A DNA stretch of 64,000 nt. Source: an uncultured Desulfobacter sp. Lineage in GTDB: Bacteria; Desulfobacterota; Desulfobacteria; Desulfobacterales; Desulfobacteraceae. This document shows positions 1 through 9,309 of this stretch, in pieces (position 1 is the first letter of the stretch; every line of letters begins with the position of its first letter). The DNA lies in contig NZ_OY781882.1 in NCBI RefSeq assembly GCF_963677125.1, positions 5,044,501 to 5,108,500 of the forward strand. The letters are read 5' to 3'. The position numbers were made by a program, and so were the translations under genes. The notes beneath the pieces were generated by a model. That model had not been told where the DNA came from. It worked only from the letters and a program-made list of their open reading frames with translations, and searched no databases.

Positions 1-131
1 TCTTCCGACTCTTCAGCATCATTCTCTTTCGATTCTTCAGCATAACCGGTGGTTACGACAGGGCAGGGCATCACAACCGTACAGATTGTACCTATGGCCG
101 CCAAGCATACAAGTGCTGTTTTAATACGCAT
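1..131 (-). CDS. Secreted protein, N-terminal part only
   Basis: The reading frame opens with ATG at 131-129 and runs off the window edge, so only about 43 residues are visible. They read as a signal peptide (MRIKTALVCLAAIG, then more hydrophobic residues) followed by an acidic segment rich in Glu, Asp, Ser and Asn. A GGAGAAGAA ribosome site lies just upstream. The start is only 15 bp downstream of the RND pump stop codon, so it is probably the last visible gene of the efflux operon. The family cannot be named from this piece. Confidence 0.6.
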   Translation of the reverse strand, partial: MRIKTALVCLAAIGTICTVVMPCPVVTTGYAEESKENDAEESE

Positions 132-146
132 TTTTCTTCTCCAGGT

Positions 147-3100
147 TTAAGGGGTTACATTGAAAAAGCCTTTGATGTCCTCCAATATCAGGTAAAGACA
201 GGGCACAAGCCCCAGGGTGATCAGCGTGGCAAAAAAGAGACCGAACCCAAGGGAGATGGCCATGGGAATAAGGAATTTCGCCTGCCAAGACGTTTCCGTG
301 ATGATCGGGGCAAGTCCGCCGCAGGTGGTTAATGTTGTCAAAATAATGGGCCTGAACCGCTGTATTCCGGCGGCTTTGATTGCGTCCTTTACAGGCATGC
401 CGCCGCGCACCAGACGGTTGGCAAAATCAATGAGCATCAAAGCGTCATTGACCACCACACCTGACATGGCCACAATGCCGAACAGACTCAGAATGGACAT
501 GGGATACCCCATGATAATATGGCCGGCCACAGCCCCGATGATGCCGAATGGAATGCAGACCATAATGATCAAGGGTTGAAAATAGCTTTTAAAGGGAATG
601 GCCAGCAGGGCAAATATACAAAATAACGCCAGAAGCAAGCCTTTGAACAGCGCAGACATACTTTCCTTGATATCCGCCTGTTTACCCTTGAAATTATAGG
701 ACAGGCCCGGATACCGGCTCACAAGGGAGGGCAGGATCTCCTGTTTCATATCCCGGAGAATATTCTCGGCCATGGACTGGGGGGTTACATTGGCCGCGAC
801 CTTAATTTCCCGCCGGCCGTTGCTCCGGCGGATTTCGGTATAGGCCCTTCCCTCGATGGTTTTAACGGCGTCCCTGAGCATGATCTCCCCGTTTGGGGCA
901 TTGATCACATAATTTTCAAATGAAGTTTCACAAATGCGCTCGTTTTCTGCCAACCGCACTCTTACCGTGATCTCGTTTCTTCCCCGCTGATTTTTCACCG
1001 CCTCAATCCCCTGGTATGCATGCCGGATTTTGTCGGCAATGGTTCTCGGGGTAAGCCCCATGCGGTGGCCGGCAGGGGTCAGGGTGATATTGAACTGCCG
1101 TTTTCCCTGGGCGGATCCGTCATCAATGTCCGAAACCATTGAGTACTCACCCAGATGCTGTGCAAGGTCCTGGCCGGCCCGGTTCAGAATATCGGCATCC
1201 CGGTGGCTCAGGGCAATGGTCAGCCCCTTGCCGGAACCGGGACCGCCAACGTCGGCAGCAAAGGCAATGGTCTCAACGCCTGCAACCGGCCCGTTTTTTT
1301 TCCGCCAGAGCCGGGTAACCTCGGAAGTGGACATTGGGCGCACCTCGGGATCAGTCACAAAGAGCCATATCTCGATATGGTTCTCTTTGACCAGAGAAAA
1401 GATTCCTCTGGACAACTTTTGTCCGCCGTTTTCATCCACGACTTTTTGAGCGGAGGCCACCAGGCGGGTTTCCACGTCACGCACCTTGGTTTCAGGCGTG
1501 CCATAGGGCAGGTAGATCTCACATGAAGCGAAATCGGATTCAACTTTTGGAAACAGGATCATGCCCATTTTTCCGGACTTCACATATCCGAACGTGATCA
1601 GCAACAGCGCAACGCCTAGGGCAAATACCGTATACCGCCAGGAAAGCAGGACAGGCACAATTGTGCCGTACCAGGACTTGACAATGGTTTCAAATTTTTC
1701 AGAGAACCTTGCCTGCCGGGCTTCAAGATGATTTAAGGGGAAAAACAGGGGACGGCCGGCATGGCTTAAATGGGCCGGCAGGATAAACAGGCTTTCGATC
1801 AAAGAGACGGCAAATACCGCCACCACCACCAGAGGCATGGTTTTAAACAGCTTCCCCAGAGAGCCCGGAATGAACATGATAGGCATAAAGGTGACCATAT
1901 TGGTGATCACGGAAAAAAACACGGGAACGGCAATGCTTTTTGCCCCATGGACGGCGGCATCCGGAAATTTCATGCCCCGGCACCGGCAATGATAGATATT
2001 TTCCCCCACCACCACGGCATCGTCCACCACAATACCCAACGTAACGATAAAGGCAAACATGCTTACCATATTAATGGTAAAATCTGCTGCGGACAAAAAG
2101 ATAAAAGACCCTAAAAATGAAATGAGGATGCCTAAACCGACCCAGAAGGCCAGGCGGATTTCAAGGAACAGGGCCAGGCACAAGAACACTAGGGCAAGTC
2201 CCATGTAGGCGTTGCGCAGTAAAAGGTCCACCCTTTGGGCAAAGAGTTTGGACATATCATAGATAATGCTTATATGAATCCCCTCAGGCAGGTCTGCATT
2301 AATGGTTTTTAGCATCTCCTTGGTCGCGTCGGCCACCCGGAGGGGGGTCTGTTTTCCCACCTGGTAAACAATAATAGTAACGGCCCGTTTGCCGTTAAAT
2401 GAGGCCCGGATGTCCGAATCCTCAAACCCTTCCCTGACGGTGGCGATGTCCGACAACATCAGCTGGGAGCCATCCTCCCAGGTGAGGATGGGCAGTTTTG
2501 CATATTGTCCGGCATAATCTTTCCGGGATTTGATGCGCAGCAGAATGTCTCCGCCCCCGGACTTGATGGCCCCGCCGCCCAGCTCCACCGAATCCGTGGA
2601 AACGGCCGCCGCCACATCGGACAGGGTTATGCCGTATCGCCGCAGGGTGTTGATTGGGATCTCCACCAGGATCTCCCGCTCCCTGACACCTTTCAATTCT
2701 ACCTGGGTGATGGCAGGGTCTGATAAAAGACGGTCCCTGACATCGTCGGCAAGATCCCGCATGGTGGTTTCCGGCACATCTCCGTGAAGGGCCAGCCGCA
2801 TTACGTCCCGCTTTCCGGAGGTAATGGTAATCACCGGGTCTTCCGCCTCATCCGGGAAGGTGTCGATCCGGTCCACCTCACTTTTGACCTCCTGCCATAA
2901 CTGGGTGACATCTGCCCCGTCCATGGCTTCTATGGTGATTGATGCACTGCCCTCCAAGGCCTTGGATGTAATTTCATCAATGCCGTCAAGGTCCTGCACT
3001 GCCTCTTCCACGGCCAGAATAATGGCAGATTCCACCTCTTCGGGACTGGCCCCGGGATAGGGCACTGAAATGTTCACTGACGCCAGGGTGAAATCGGGGA

Positions 3101-3257
3101 ACACCTCTTGCTTGATATGAAACCCCATGAAAAGGCCGCCCACAAGAAAAACCACCATGAGCAGATTGGCGGCAACGGTGTTGCCGGCCATCCAGGCGAT
3201 GGCGCCTCTTGGGTGCTGCCCTGCTGGACCGGGAAGATTTGTGTTTTTTTCAGACAT
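147..3257 (-). CDS. RND-family efflux pump, inner-membrane permease
   Basis: AcrB/MexF-type proton-driven exporter of about 1036 residues, the usual family length. The first membrane segment is near residues 30-48, followed by a large periplasmic porter loop, a central membrane block (about 350-500), a second periplasmic loop, and a C-terminal membrane block ending in LGLVPCLYLILED. The proton-relay motif GIVVDDAVVVGENI, with its paired Asp, lies at about residues 410-423. I prefer ATG at 3257, which has a GGGAG site 8 bases upstream, over the TTG two codons earlier. The gene follows the adaptor gene at once and is the third gene of a TolC-adaptor-pump operon. Substrate cannot be read from sequence; the nearby TBDR and DUF4198 genes make metals, chelates or siderophores reasonable guesses. 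Two scraps of a related RND gene occur at 10798-10847 and 38790-38836. Confidence 0.95.
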   Translation of the reverse strand: MSEKNTNLPGPAGQHPRGAIAWMAGNTVAANLLMVVFLVGGLFMGFHIKQEVFPDFTLASVNISVPYPGASPEEVESAIILAVEEAVQDLDGIDEITSKALEGSASITIEAMDGADVTQLWQEVKSEVDRIDTFPDEAEDPVITITSGKRDVMRLALHGDVPETTMRDLADDVRDRLLSDPAITQVELKGVREREILVEIPINTLRRYGITLSDVAAAVSTDSVELGGGAIKSGGGDILLRIKSRKDYAGQYAKLPILTWEDGSQLMLSDIATVREGFEDSDIRASFNGKRAVTIIVYQVGKQTPLRVADATKEMLKTINADLPEGIHISIIYDMSKLFAQRVDLLLRNAYMGLALVFLCLALFLEIRLAFWVGLGILISFLGSFIFLSAADFTINMVSMFAFIVTLGIVVDDAVVVGENIYHCRCRGMKFPDAAVHGAKSIAVPVFFSVITNMVTFMPIMFIPGSLGKLFKTMPLVVVAVFAVSLIESLFILPAHLSHAGRPLFFPLNHLEARQARFSEKFETIVKSWYGTIVPVLLSWRYTVFALGVALLLITFGYVKSGKMGMILFPKVESDFASCEIYLPYGTPETKVRDVETRLVASAQKVVDENGGQKLSRGIFSLVKENHIEIWLFVTDPEVRPMSTSEVTRLWRKKNGPVAGVETIAFAADVGGPGSGKGLTIALSHRDADILNRAGQDLAQHLGEYSMVSDIDDGSAQGKRQFNITLTPAGHRMGLTPRTIADKIRHAYQGIEAVKNQRGRNEITVRVRLAENERICETSFENYVINAPNGEIMLRDAVKTIEGRAYTEIRRSNGRREIKVAANVTPQSMAENILRDMKQEILPSLVSRYPGLSYNFKGKQADIKESMSALFKGLLLALFCIFALLAIPFKSYFQPLIIMVCIPFGIIGAVAGHIIMGYPMSILSLFGIVAMSGVVVNDALMLIDFANRLVRGGMPVKDAIKAAGIQRFRPIILTTLTTCGGLAPIITETSWQAKFLIPMAISLGFGLFFATLITLGLVPCLYLILEDIKGFFNVTP

Positions 3258-3259
3258 TA

Positions 3260-4441
3260 TCAATTCTCCCTTAAGGCCAGGGTCAAGGCCATGCCAGCCA
3301 CAGGTGTGGGAAGATCCGAAGAGATCACAAGGTCACCTGGGGATAGCCCGGACTGGATGAACACCCGGTTATTTTCAATCCATACGGGCGCTACCTTGCG
3401 GATTTCCAGATGTCCGTCATTATATATCCATAAACTGGAATCCTCCCGGACCAAGGTCCGGGGCAAGGAAAACGCATTGTCAAAAGACTGGCCTTCAATG
3501 AGCGCTTCCACGTGATCATCCAGCAGCATAGCCGGTCGGCCTTTGGCAGGTCCTAACCCTAAGGGATCATCCACCCGGATAATGACGCCGGCCATGCGGC
3601 TTTGCGCGGTTACGGCGCCTGTGGTCCGCACCGCACGTCCCACCCATTCCCGGCCGGCATAAAGGGACCGAATGCGCACAGGGCTCCCGTTGGTTTCATG
3701 GGCCCGGATCCGGTCCAGGCGATCCAGGGGCACCTGGACTTGTACCTGGTAGCAGGTCACGTCCACCAGGGTGGCAAGGGCGCCCTGGGCGGCGGTCATG
3801 GCACCGGCATCCACCTCTTTGGACAGCACCAGGGCATGGAAGGGGGCTGTTATCCGGGTACGTTCCAGGTCCAGGCGTGCGGCTTCAAGGTCACTTCGGG
3901 CGCTTTCCACGGCAACCCTGGCCTGTTCAAGCTGGGGTTTTCTCAACACCAGGCTGGTCTCCTTCACTCCGTCAGGCGACATTGTGGACATGAGCTTGAG
4001 CTCTTCTTTGGCAATCTGCTGTTGGCCCTTTTCTATTTCAAAATCAGCCTGGGCCTGGGCCAATGCGTTTTGGGCCTTGTTCACGGCTATCGTATAGTCC
4101 GCCGGATCGATTCGAACCATGGTCTGTCCCTTGGGGATTAAGCCGCCCTGGACAAATTCGGGCACCACCTGGATGACCGTGCCGGCCACCTGGGATTTAA
4201 TCACCACTTCCCGGTCCGGCTGAACGATGCCCATGGCCCGGATTTGTGCGGTGACCCGGCCGGGATTGACTTTCATGACATTTACCATCGGGGCGGTTTT
4301 TACCCTAGGTTTGCGTTTGAATTTCATTGTGTTGGATTTGTAGTACCAAAATCCGGCAACACCTATTGCGATCAGGCATCCAGGCAGAATAATTTTTACA
4401 AGGATAACGCTAACGGATCTCTTTGAAGGGGTCTGGTTCAT
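3260..4441 (-). CDS. RND efflux periplasmic adaptor (membrane fusion protein)
   Basis: HlyD/AcrA-type adaptor of 393 residues linking the RND pump to the outer-membrane channel. One N-terminal membrane anchor lies near residues 12-30 (VILVKIILPGCLIAIGVAG) with no lipobox. Next come half of a lipoyl-like domain, a helical hairpin rich in Ala, Gln and Glu (about 135-205), the second half of the lipoyl domain, and beta-barrel and membrane-proximal parts. It starts 22 bp after the channel gene and ends 2 bp before the pump gene, which indicates one transcript. Family assignment is firm; substrate is unknown. Confidence 0.93.
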   Translation of the reverse strand: MNQTPSKRSVSVILVKIILPGCLIAIGVAGFWYYKSNTMKFKRKPRVKTAPMVNVMKVNPGRVTAQIRAMGIVQPDREVVIKSQVAGTVIQVVPEFVQGGLIPKGQTMVRIDPADYTIAVNKAQNALAQAQADFEIEKGQQQIAKEELKLMSTMSPDGVKETSLVLRKPQLEQARVAVESARSDLEAARLDLERTRITAPFHALVLSKEVDAGAMTAAQGALATLVDVTCYQVQVQVPLDRLDRIRAHETNGSPVRIRSLYAGREWVGRAVRTTGAVTAQSRMAGVIIRVDDPLGLGPAKGRPAMLLDDHVEALIEGQSFDNAFSLPRTLVREDSSLWIYNDGHLEIRKVAPVWIENNRVFIQSGLSPGDLVISSDLPTPVAGMALTLALREN

Positions 4442-4463
4442 AACTCACCGTGCTCCGGTATTT

Positions 4464-5897
4464 TTATCTTGTAGCGGGGGCTTTGAAAAACGCATCCCGC
4501 CAACCTGTTACTTTATAAAGTGATATTCGTTCTTTGACATAGGTTGCCTGTTCGCTGATCAGCTGTCGCTCTAAGCTTTCCAGGGAGGCCCAGGCCGTAA
4601 GATAGTCAAGGTAGCTGCTCTGGCCGTTCAGGTACTGGACCCGGGCGTCCTGCAGGGTCGCTTGAACGGCTGTCAGCTGCTGTTCGAGCAATTCGATATA
4701 GGCGTTTTGACGGTCAATGGACACCAGGGCATCTTCCACCTCACAGATGGCATTGGCAACGGTTTTGGCATAGGTATTGACCTTTTCTCGAACTACAGCC
4801 CGGGTGCGCTCAATTTCGGCTTTGCGCTCCCCGCCGTCCAGCAGGGGGCCTGCCAGGGCAGCACCCAGGGTGGCCACCCAGTTCCGGAACAGCAGGTCCA
4901 GGGTTCCGCTGGAAAATGCAGCGGAGGCAGACAGGGTCAGTTCGGGAAACAGATCGGCTTTGGCAGCTTCCACATCCAGAGCAGCCGCGTCGAGGCGATT
5001 CCGGGCCGCCCTGATGTCAGCCCGGTTCCCAAGCAGGTCGGCCGGGATCCCGGGCTGGGGAGTCAGAAAGGTTTGGGGGAATTCCGGGGCGGAAACTGCC
5101 ACAGGTGCCCCTGGTGTGCGGCCCAGATACAGGCCCATGGCATTGATCAATTGTTTTTCCTCTTTTTCAAGCAAAGGCATGGCGGACAGGACCTGTGCCA
5201 GGGCTTCCCGTTGCTGGGACACCTCCAGGGCAGTGGCTTTGCCGTTGATAAAACGCAATTCCTGCAGCTTCAGCGTCATCCGGTTAGCTTCTATCTGCCG
5301 CGCAAGCACGGCCTTGCGGGTTCTCACGGACACAATATCCACCCAGGTATCGGCAATATCTGTGGACAGGGTCAGTGCCCCGTCCTCCAGGTCCCGGCGT
5401 GCAGCCAGATATTCAAGTTCTGCAGCATTGACACCGGCCCGGGTTTTTCCCCACAGATCCAGGGTATACTCCGCACCCAAGTCGGCGGAATAGGTGTGAT
5501 CATGGTCCGAAACAGCAGACTGCCCTTCGGTTTTAGATTGGGAATGGGTTCGTTTGCCCCCAAGGGCGTAATCAAGAGAGGGCCAAAAGCCTGATTTTTC
5601 AGCTTTTACATCCGCCAGAGCCTGGTCCGCCTTAGCTTTAAACACTTTAAGATCATAATTGGCATCAAGGCCTGTCTGAATCAGTTCGCTTAGTTCATCA
5701 ACACCGAACTGCCGCCACCATCCGCCGGACATGCTTTCATTACCGGTCCGGGGCGTATCGTCAATATCCATCTTATGAACATAGGCATCAGGAATCTCAA
5801 CAGGCATCACTGCCGCAGGGTCGGGGGATATCAGGTGACAGCCGGACATACAAAAAAACGACATCAATACTATAAAGACCAAAGCATACCGCATCAT
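4464..5897 (-). CDS. TolC-family outer-membrane efflux lipoprotein (NodT type)
   Basis: Outer-membrane channel component of the tripartite exporter, about 477 residues. The frame is open further upstream to 6026, but that extension lies in a hairpin repeat and overlaps the DUF4198 gene. ATG at 5897 is preferred because it gives a lipoprotein signal (hydrophobic MMRYALVFIVLMSFF, then lipobox M-S-G-C with Cys20). Two OEP repeats follow, rich in Ala, Glu and Leu helices. A landmark is the channel-family text PADLLGNRADIRAARNRLDAA in the second half, given here only as a marker of the repeat. First gene of the channel-adaptor-pump operon. Confidence 0.92.
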   Translation of the reverse strand: MMRYALVFIVLMSFFCMSGCHLISPDPAAVMPVEIPDAYVHKMDIDDTPRTGNESMSGGWWRQFGVDELSELIQTGLDANYDLKVFKAKADQALADVKAEKSGFWPSLDYALGGKRTHSQSKTEGQSAVSDHDHTYSADLGAEYTLDLWGKTRAGVNAAELEYLAARRDLEDGALTLSTDIADTWVDIVSVRTRKAVLARQIEANRMTLKLQELRFINGKATALEVSQQREALAQVLSAMPLLEKEEKQLINAMGLYLGRTPGAPVAVSAPEFPQTFLTPQPGIPADLLGNRADIRAARNRLDAAALDVEAAKADLFPELTLSASAAFSSGTLDLLFRNWVATLGAALAGPLLDGGERKAEIERTRAVVREKVNTYAKTVANAICEVEDALVSIDRQNAYIELLEQQLTAVQATLQDARVQYLNGQSSYLDYLTAWASLESLERQLISEQATYVKERISLYKVTGWRDAFFKAPATR

Positions 5898-5912
5898 TTC
5901 ACAACCCAATAT

Positions 5913-6024
5913 CGTTTTATGAAAAAGATCTGTGTAATTTACACAGATCTTTTTCCTTATCGTTGTGGGCCGAGTCCGGCTGTTTGTTGATAGGGCCGAG
6001 ATCAGCCCACGGCTGTTATTGAAC
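5913..6024 (-). repeat. Multi-hairpin intergenic repeat, copy A
   Basis: Read on the minus strand this element has the same layout as three other copies in the window: TAACAGCC with a CAGCC/GGCTG hairpin, a variable middle, the conserved box GCCCACAAC, a short linker, and a last long hairpin ending in TTCATA. Here the last hairpin is perfect, with 17-bp arms (GAAAAAGATCTGTGTAA and its complement) around one base. It begins at the stop codon of the DUF4198 gene and ends just before the TolC-gene start. It may be a 3'-end processing or termination structure, or a mobile repeat. Confidence 0.75.
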
Positions 6025-6882
6025 ATTAAACGTCAAAGTGGCGGCCTGGGATGCCACATTCGCCTTGCCGTACAGGTCTTTGAGGGGACCGTCCGGTGTA
6101 ACCTCGTCCTTGTTGCTGACGCTGATCATCCATTGGCCTGCGCTTTGAACGCGAAATTGGGCCTTGCCGTTCTTTACCTTTGAAAATAATGAAAAACCTT
6201 CGCTTTGGCCGAAGCTGCCGCTGTGAGCGGTGATGTGTTGCATGCCTTTCGGGGGCTTGCCGTGAAACAAAACATCCACTTCAACCAGATCGCCGGCATG
6301 CAAAGTACTCAGGTCTGTGCGTGGAATGATTTCCAGCCCATGCCCCAGGGGCTTAGGCGCGGACCAGGCCCCCACCGTGAGATAGGATTTGGCAAAAGCC
6401 TGGTATTTTACAGCCATCAGCACTTTTTGGATATCCTTGATTTCATTCATGGGCTTGAGCTTCAGGCGTTTTTTGCCCTTCTTGTCAATATACTGGGTAT
6501 AGAACGTGGCCCGGGATACCGCGCCTATCTGATAAACGCCGGGCGCACTGCTTTCTTTAAACGCGATCTTCTGGGTGGCCAGATCGGCGGCAAACAGGTC
6601 AAAGTTCTCATTGGACAGTTCCGGTTCGGCGATTTTGAATTCCGGTTTGAGAAGTTCTATTTTTTTCAGGGAGGGATCCAAAAGTTCGAATCGCTCGACA
6701 GCGATACGGCCGTTGGTTGAATTGAGAATATCGTCCATGGGCAGGGCATGCCCCCAGCCCAGGCAAACCATGGCGTTATGCCCCCCATGGCCATGGGATT
6801 CAAACGCGTTGATCCAGATGCTATGGGCGTGGGATATGGACGCGGAGAAGATTAGTGCCAACAGGATAATTACTTTTTTCAT
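6016..6882 (-). CDS. DUF4198-type periplasmic protein
   Basis: Protein of 288 residues with a clear signal peptide (MKKVIILLALIFSASISHA, cleavage after SHA). The mature N-terminus is His-rich (AHSIWINAFESHGHGGHN), as in DUF4198 proteins, which are periplasmic and often sit beside metal transport or TonB systems. No membrane helix is seen in the mature part. It lies between a TBDR gene upstream (174 bp away) and the TolC/adaptor/RND operon downstream, all on one strand. A role in handling a metal or metal chelate between uptake and export is inferred. The stop codon overlaps hairpin repeat A. Confidence 0.8.
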   Translation of the reverse strand: MKKVIILLALIFSASISHAHSIWINAFESHGHGGHNAMVCLGWGHALPMDDILNSTNGRIAVERFELLDPSLKKIELLKPEFKIAEPELSNENFDLFAADLATQKIAFKESSAPGVYQIGAVSRATFYTQYIDKKGKKRLKLKPMNEIKDIQKVLMAVKYQAFAKSYLTVGAWSAPKPLGHGLEIIPRTDLSTLHAGDLVEVDVLFHGKPPKGMQHITAHSGSFGQSEGFSLFSKVKNGKAQFRVQSAGQWMISVSNKDEVTPDGPLKDLYGKANVASQAATLTFNVQ

Positions 6883-7056
6883 TGCGCTCTCCTTTGTTGT
6901 TATAAAATGATATTGAGTTCTAATAATTATAATATTAGTTAAAAAAATAATTTTTAGGCTGACTAAATAACAGAAACTAAAAAATGCGGCTAACGTTTAC
7001 GTCTCTTTTTTTGACGCTGCAGTCTCAAAAAATTTATATTTGCCGTTTCGAATATT

Positions 7057-9126
7057 TCAGAAACGATAGGTCACTTGAAGACCCACCTCTCCAGGATCAC
7101 TATAGACGGTGTAAAGGCCGCTATAGCAATTATAAGAATCGTATTTTTCATCAAAAATATTTTTGCCGTATAGATAGACATCATAATGATCTGTTTCATA
7201 TCCGATTTTGGCGTTGACGATTTGATAGGCATCCCGTTTATATTTGTTGGACGTGTCAAAATACATTTCACCATAACCAACCAAATCCGCCCTGGCATAA
7301 AAGCCGTTTTCCCAACGGTATTGGGCACCGATATTAAATGTGTACTCCGGACTATACGGGCTTGTTTTTCCCTGGTAATCTCCGGTACCGGATTTATCTT
7401 TGAACTCGTCAAACTCAATGTGGGTATAGCCGAAGCCGGCCGTCATGGTCAGACCGTCGGTGATTTTGCCCGTTAACTCCAACTCCACCCCTTTACCGGT
7501 TGCTTCGGCCGCGTTGGTTAAATACGTTTCATCTGCCGAAACCTTTTGCGACACCTGCATATCGGAAATATCCATCAGAAAAATACAGGCGTTGACAATC
7601 AATCTGTTATTAAAAAAGGTATTTTTTGCTCCGATTTCATAAGACCATAGTTCTTCATCGTCATAGGTGACATATTTCGAATCGGTGGCTGAAGCATTAA
7701 ATCCGCCGGCCCGGTATCCTTTGGATGCGCTGATGTACGTCATGATGCCGGGCAAAGGCCGGTATTCCAGGGCAAGCTTCGGCGTTACGGCATCCCATGA
7801 CCCATCGAGATGCTTTGCGTTGATATAATTTTGATAGTCCTTTTCCGTTGTTTCGTACCGCAAACCGCCGCTGAGACTGAACCGTTGGGACAGGGGATAG
7901 GTTAGATTTGTAAAAACTGCATAGGTGTTTCCTTCGGTGGCACTGTGTCTATTTTTAGTCAAGGTCCCACCTCCGTCTTCGATCTCATTCTTATCACCAT
8001 AGAAGCCTGCAATCCACTTCACGCCGCCATCGGCATAGTTCAAGCGCAGTTCCTGGGACAATGTCGTGTTTTCTTTGTCTGCAATCGAATGTGATAAGGT
8101 TGCGCTGCAAAAATCCCAATCATTGGCGAGCTTCATTTCATAGACCCTTCTGGACGTAACAGACGTCAATTGAAACGCGTCGTTGATTTCATAATCAATT
8201 TTAAGGGATTGCGTTTGCTCTGAGCTGTTGTTTTCCGCATCAAAATTGGAAGCGACCTTTCGATAGTCGGGCGCAGATAATCCGAGCCGCGATGCCCCAT
8301 AGTCCGACAGGTTCATATTTAACCCGCCCTCGTCATATTCGGTTTGTGATGCAATCAAAGAGATGTCCAGTTGATCTGTGGGGGTCCAGCGCAGATGCGC
8401 CCTGCCAAACCAGTGCTCTCTATCATCCTCATCTTCTCCTGTTGCCGTGTTTTCGATGAAACCGTCTTTCTGGTGAAATTTTGCTGCAATACCAAAAAAA
8501 AGTTTGTCTGTTTGAATGGGACCGCTAAGCTTGACAGTGTATGTTTGGTTTAAAGGGTCATCGGTCTCGGAAGAGAGCAATGTGCCGATATCGGCAGACA
8601 GACTTGCCCTGAAGTCGTTGTCCGGTTGCCGGGTAATGATATTGATTACACCTGCTTCTGTATTTTTTCCGTACAATGTGCCCTGGGGGCCCCTGAGCAC
8701 TTCTACCCGTTCAATATCGAGGAATGTCGCCTCAAAGCCAAGCACCGACTGGACCGGGACACCGTCTACAAAAAGCCCGGTGGAAAGCGCCATCGTTGAA
8801 TAGGGCGCATGAACGCCTCTCATGGTAGGCGTATTCATACCACTTCCGCCTTCGGAAACGAGCATTAAGCTGGGAACCAACTCGGCAAGATCAGAAATGG
8901 ATTCGATTTTTGCGTCCTCAATTCCCTGGGCCGTGAATGCGGTGATACCCATGGGTACGTCCTGGATGTTTTCCTCCTGCTTTTGGGCGGTGACGGTTAT
9001 GGTCTCCAGCGTTTCCGGGGTTTCAGACTGATTTTTAAGGGGTTGTCCGGCAAAGGCCGGAAGGTGGGCTGAAAACAGCAGAATTGCTGTGCCCAGAAAG
9101 AACATTGGTTTGAAAAACAAGTTCAT
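7057..9126 (-). CDS. TonB-dependent receptor 1
   Basis: Outer-membrane receptor of 689 residues for TonB-driven uptake of a chelate such as an iron-siderophore. A signal peptide (1-27, ending LPAFAG) is followed by a TonB-box-like ETITVTAQK (41-49), a plug domain with LRGPQGTLYGKNTEAGVIN (144-162), and a long beta-barrel ending in the outer-membrane signature VTYRF. An AGGAGAG ribosome site precedes the ATG. It is paired with the AraC gene at 9310-10251 on the same strand, and the DUF4198 and RND genes follow. Four other TBDRs here (at 16825, 21609, 38920 and the remnant at 31924) share the same plug pattern, so they belong to one subfamily. Ligand unknown. Confidence 0.95.
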   Translation of the reverse strand: MNLFFKPMFFLGTAILLFSAHLPAFAGQPLKNQSETPETLETITVTAQKQEENIQDVPMGITAFTAQGIEDAKIESISDLAELVPSLMLVSEGGSGMNTPTMRGVHAPYSTMALSTGLFVDGVPVQSVLGFEATFLDIERVEVLRGPQGTLYGKNTEAGVINIITRQPDNDFRASLSADIGTLLSSETDDPLNQTYTVKLSGPIQTDKLFFGIAAKFHQKDGFIENTATGEDEDDREHWFGRAHLRWTPTDQLDISLIASQTEYDEGGLNMNLSDYGASRLGLSAPDYRKVASNFDAENNSSEQTQSLKIDYEINDAFQLTSVTSRRVYEMKLANDWDFCSATLSHSIADKENTTLSQELRLNYADGGVKWIAGFYGDKNEIEDGGGTLTKNRHSATEGNTYAVFTNLTYPLSQRFSLSGGLRYETTEKDYQNYINAKHLDGSWDAVTPKLALEYRPLPGIMTYISASKGYRAGGFNASATDSKYVTYDDEELWSYEIGAKNTFFNNRLIVNACIFLMDISDMQVSQKVSADETYLTNAAEATGKGVELELTGKITDGLTMTAGFGYTHIEFDEFKDKSGTGDYQGKTSPYSPEYTFNIGAQYRWENGFYARADLVGYGEMYFDTSNKYKRDAYQIVNAKIGYETDHYDVYLYGKNIFDEKYDSYNCYSGLYTVYSDPGEVGLQVTYRF

Positions 9127-9309
9127 CTCTCCTTCCTTTTTTTTATGTATTATCGTTTTTCATCTGACGGGCATCATTACGAATGCGCGGCAGATGCTCC
9201 CATACAAAGACAGGCATATAATACATTTTTAGGAGATGTTCTGGTCTCTGGCTCTATTTAATGAGGCAGATCGTTTTTTTTAGTACCTAAATTTAAAATT
9301 ATTCAAACC

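Noticed and set aside
4662..5594. Open frame of 310 codons on the plus strand
   Set aside because: It lies opposite the TolC-family gene, has no family pattern and its composition is that of an antisense shadow.
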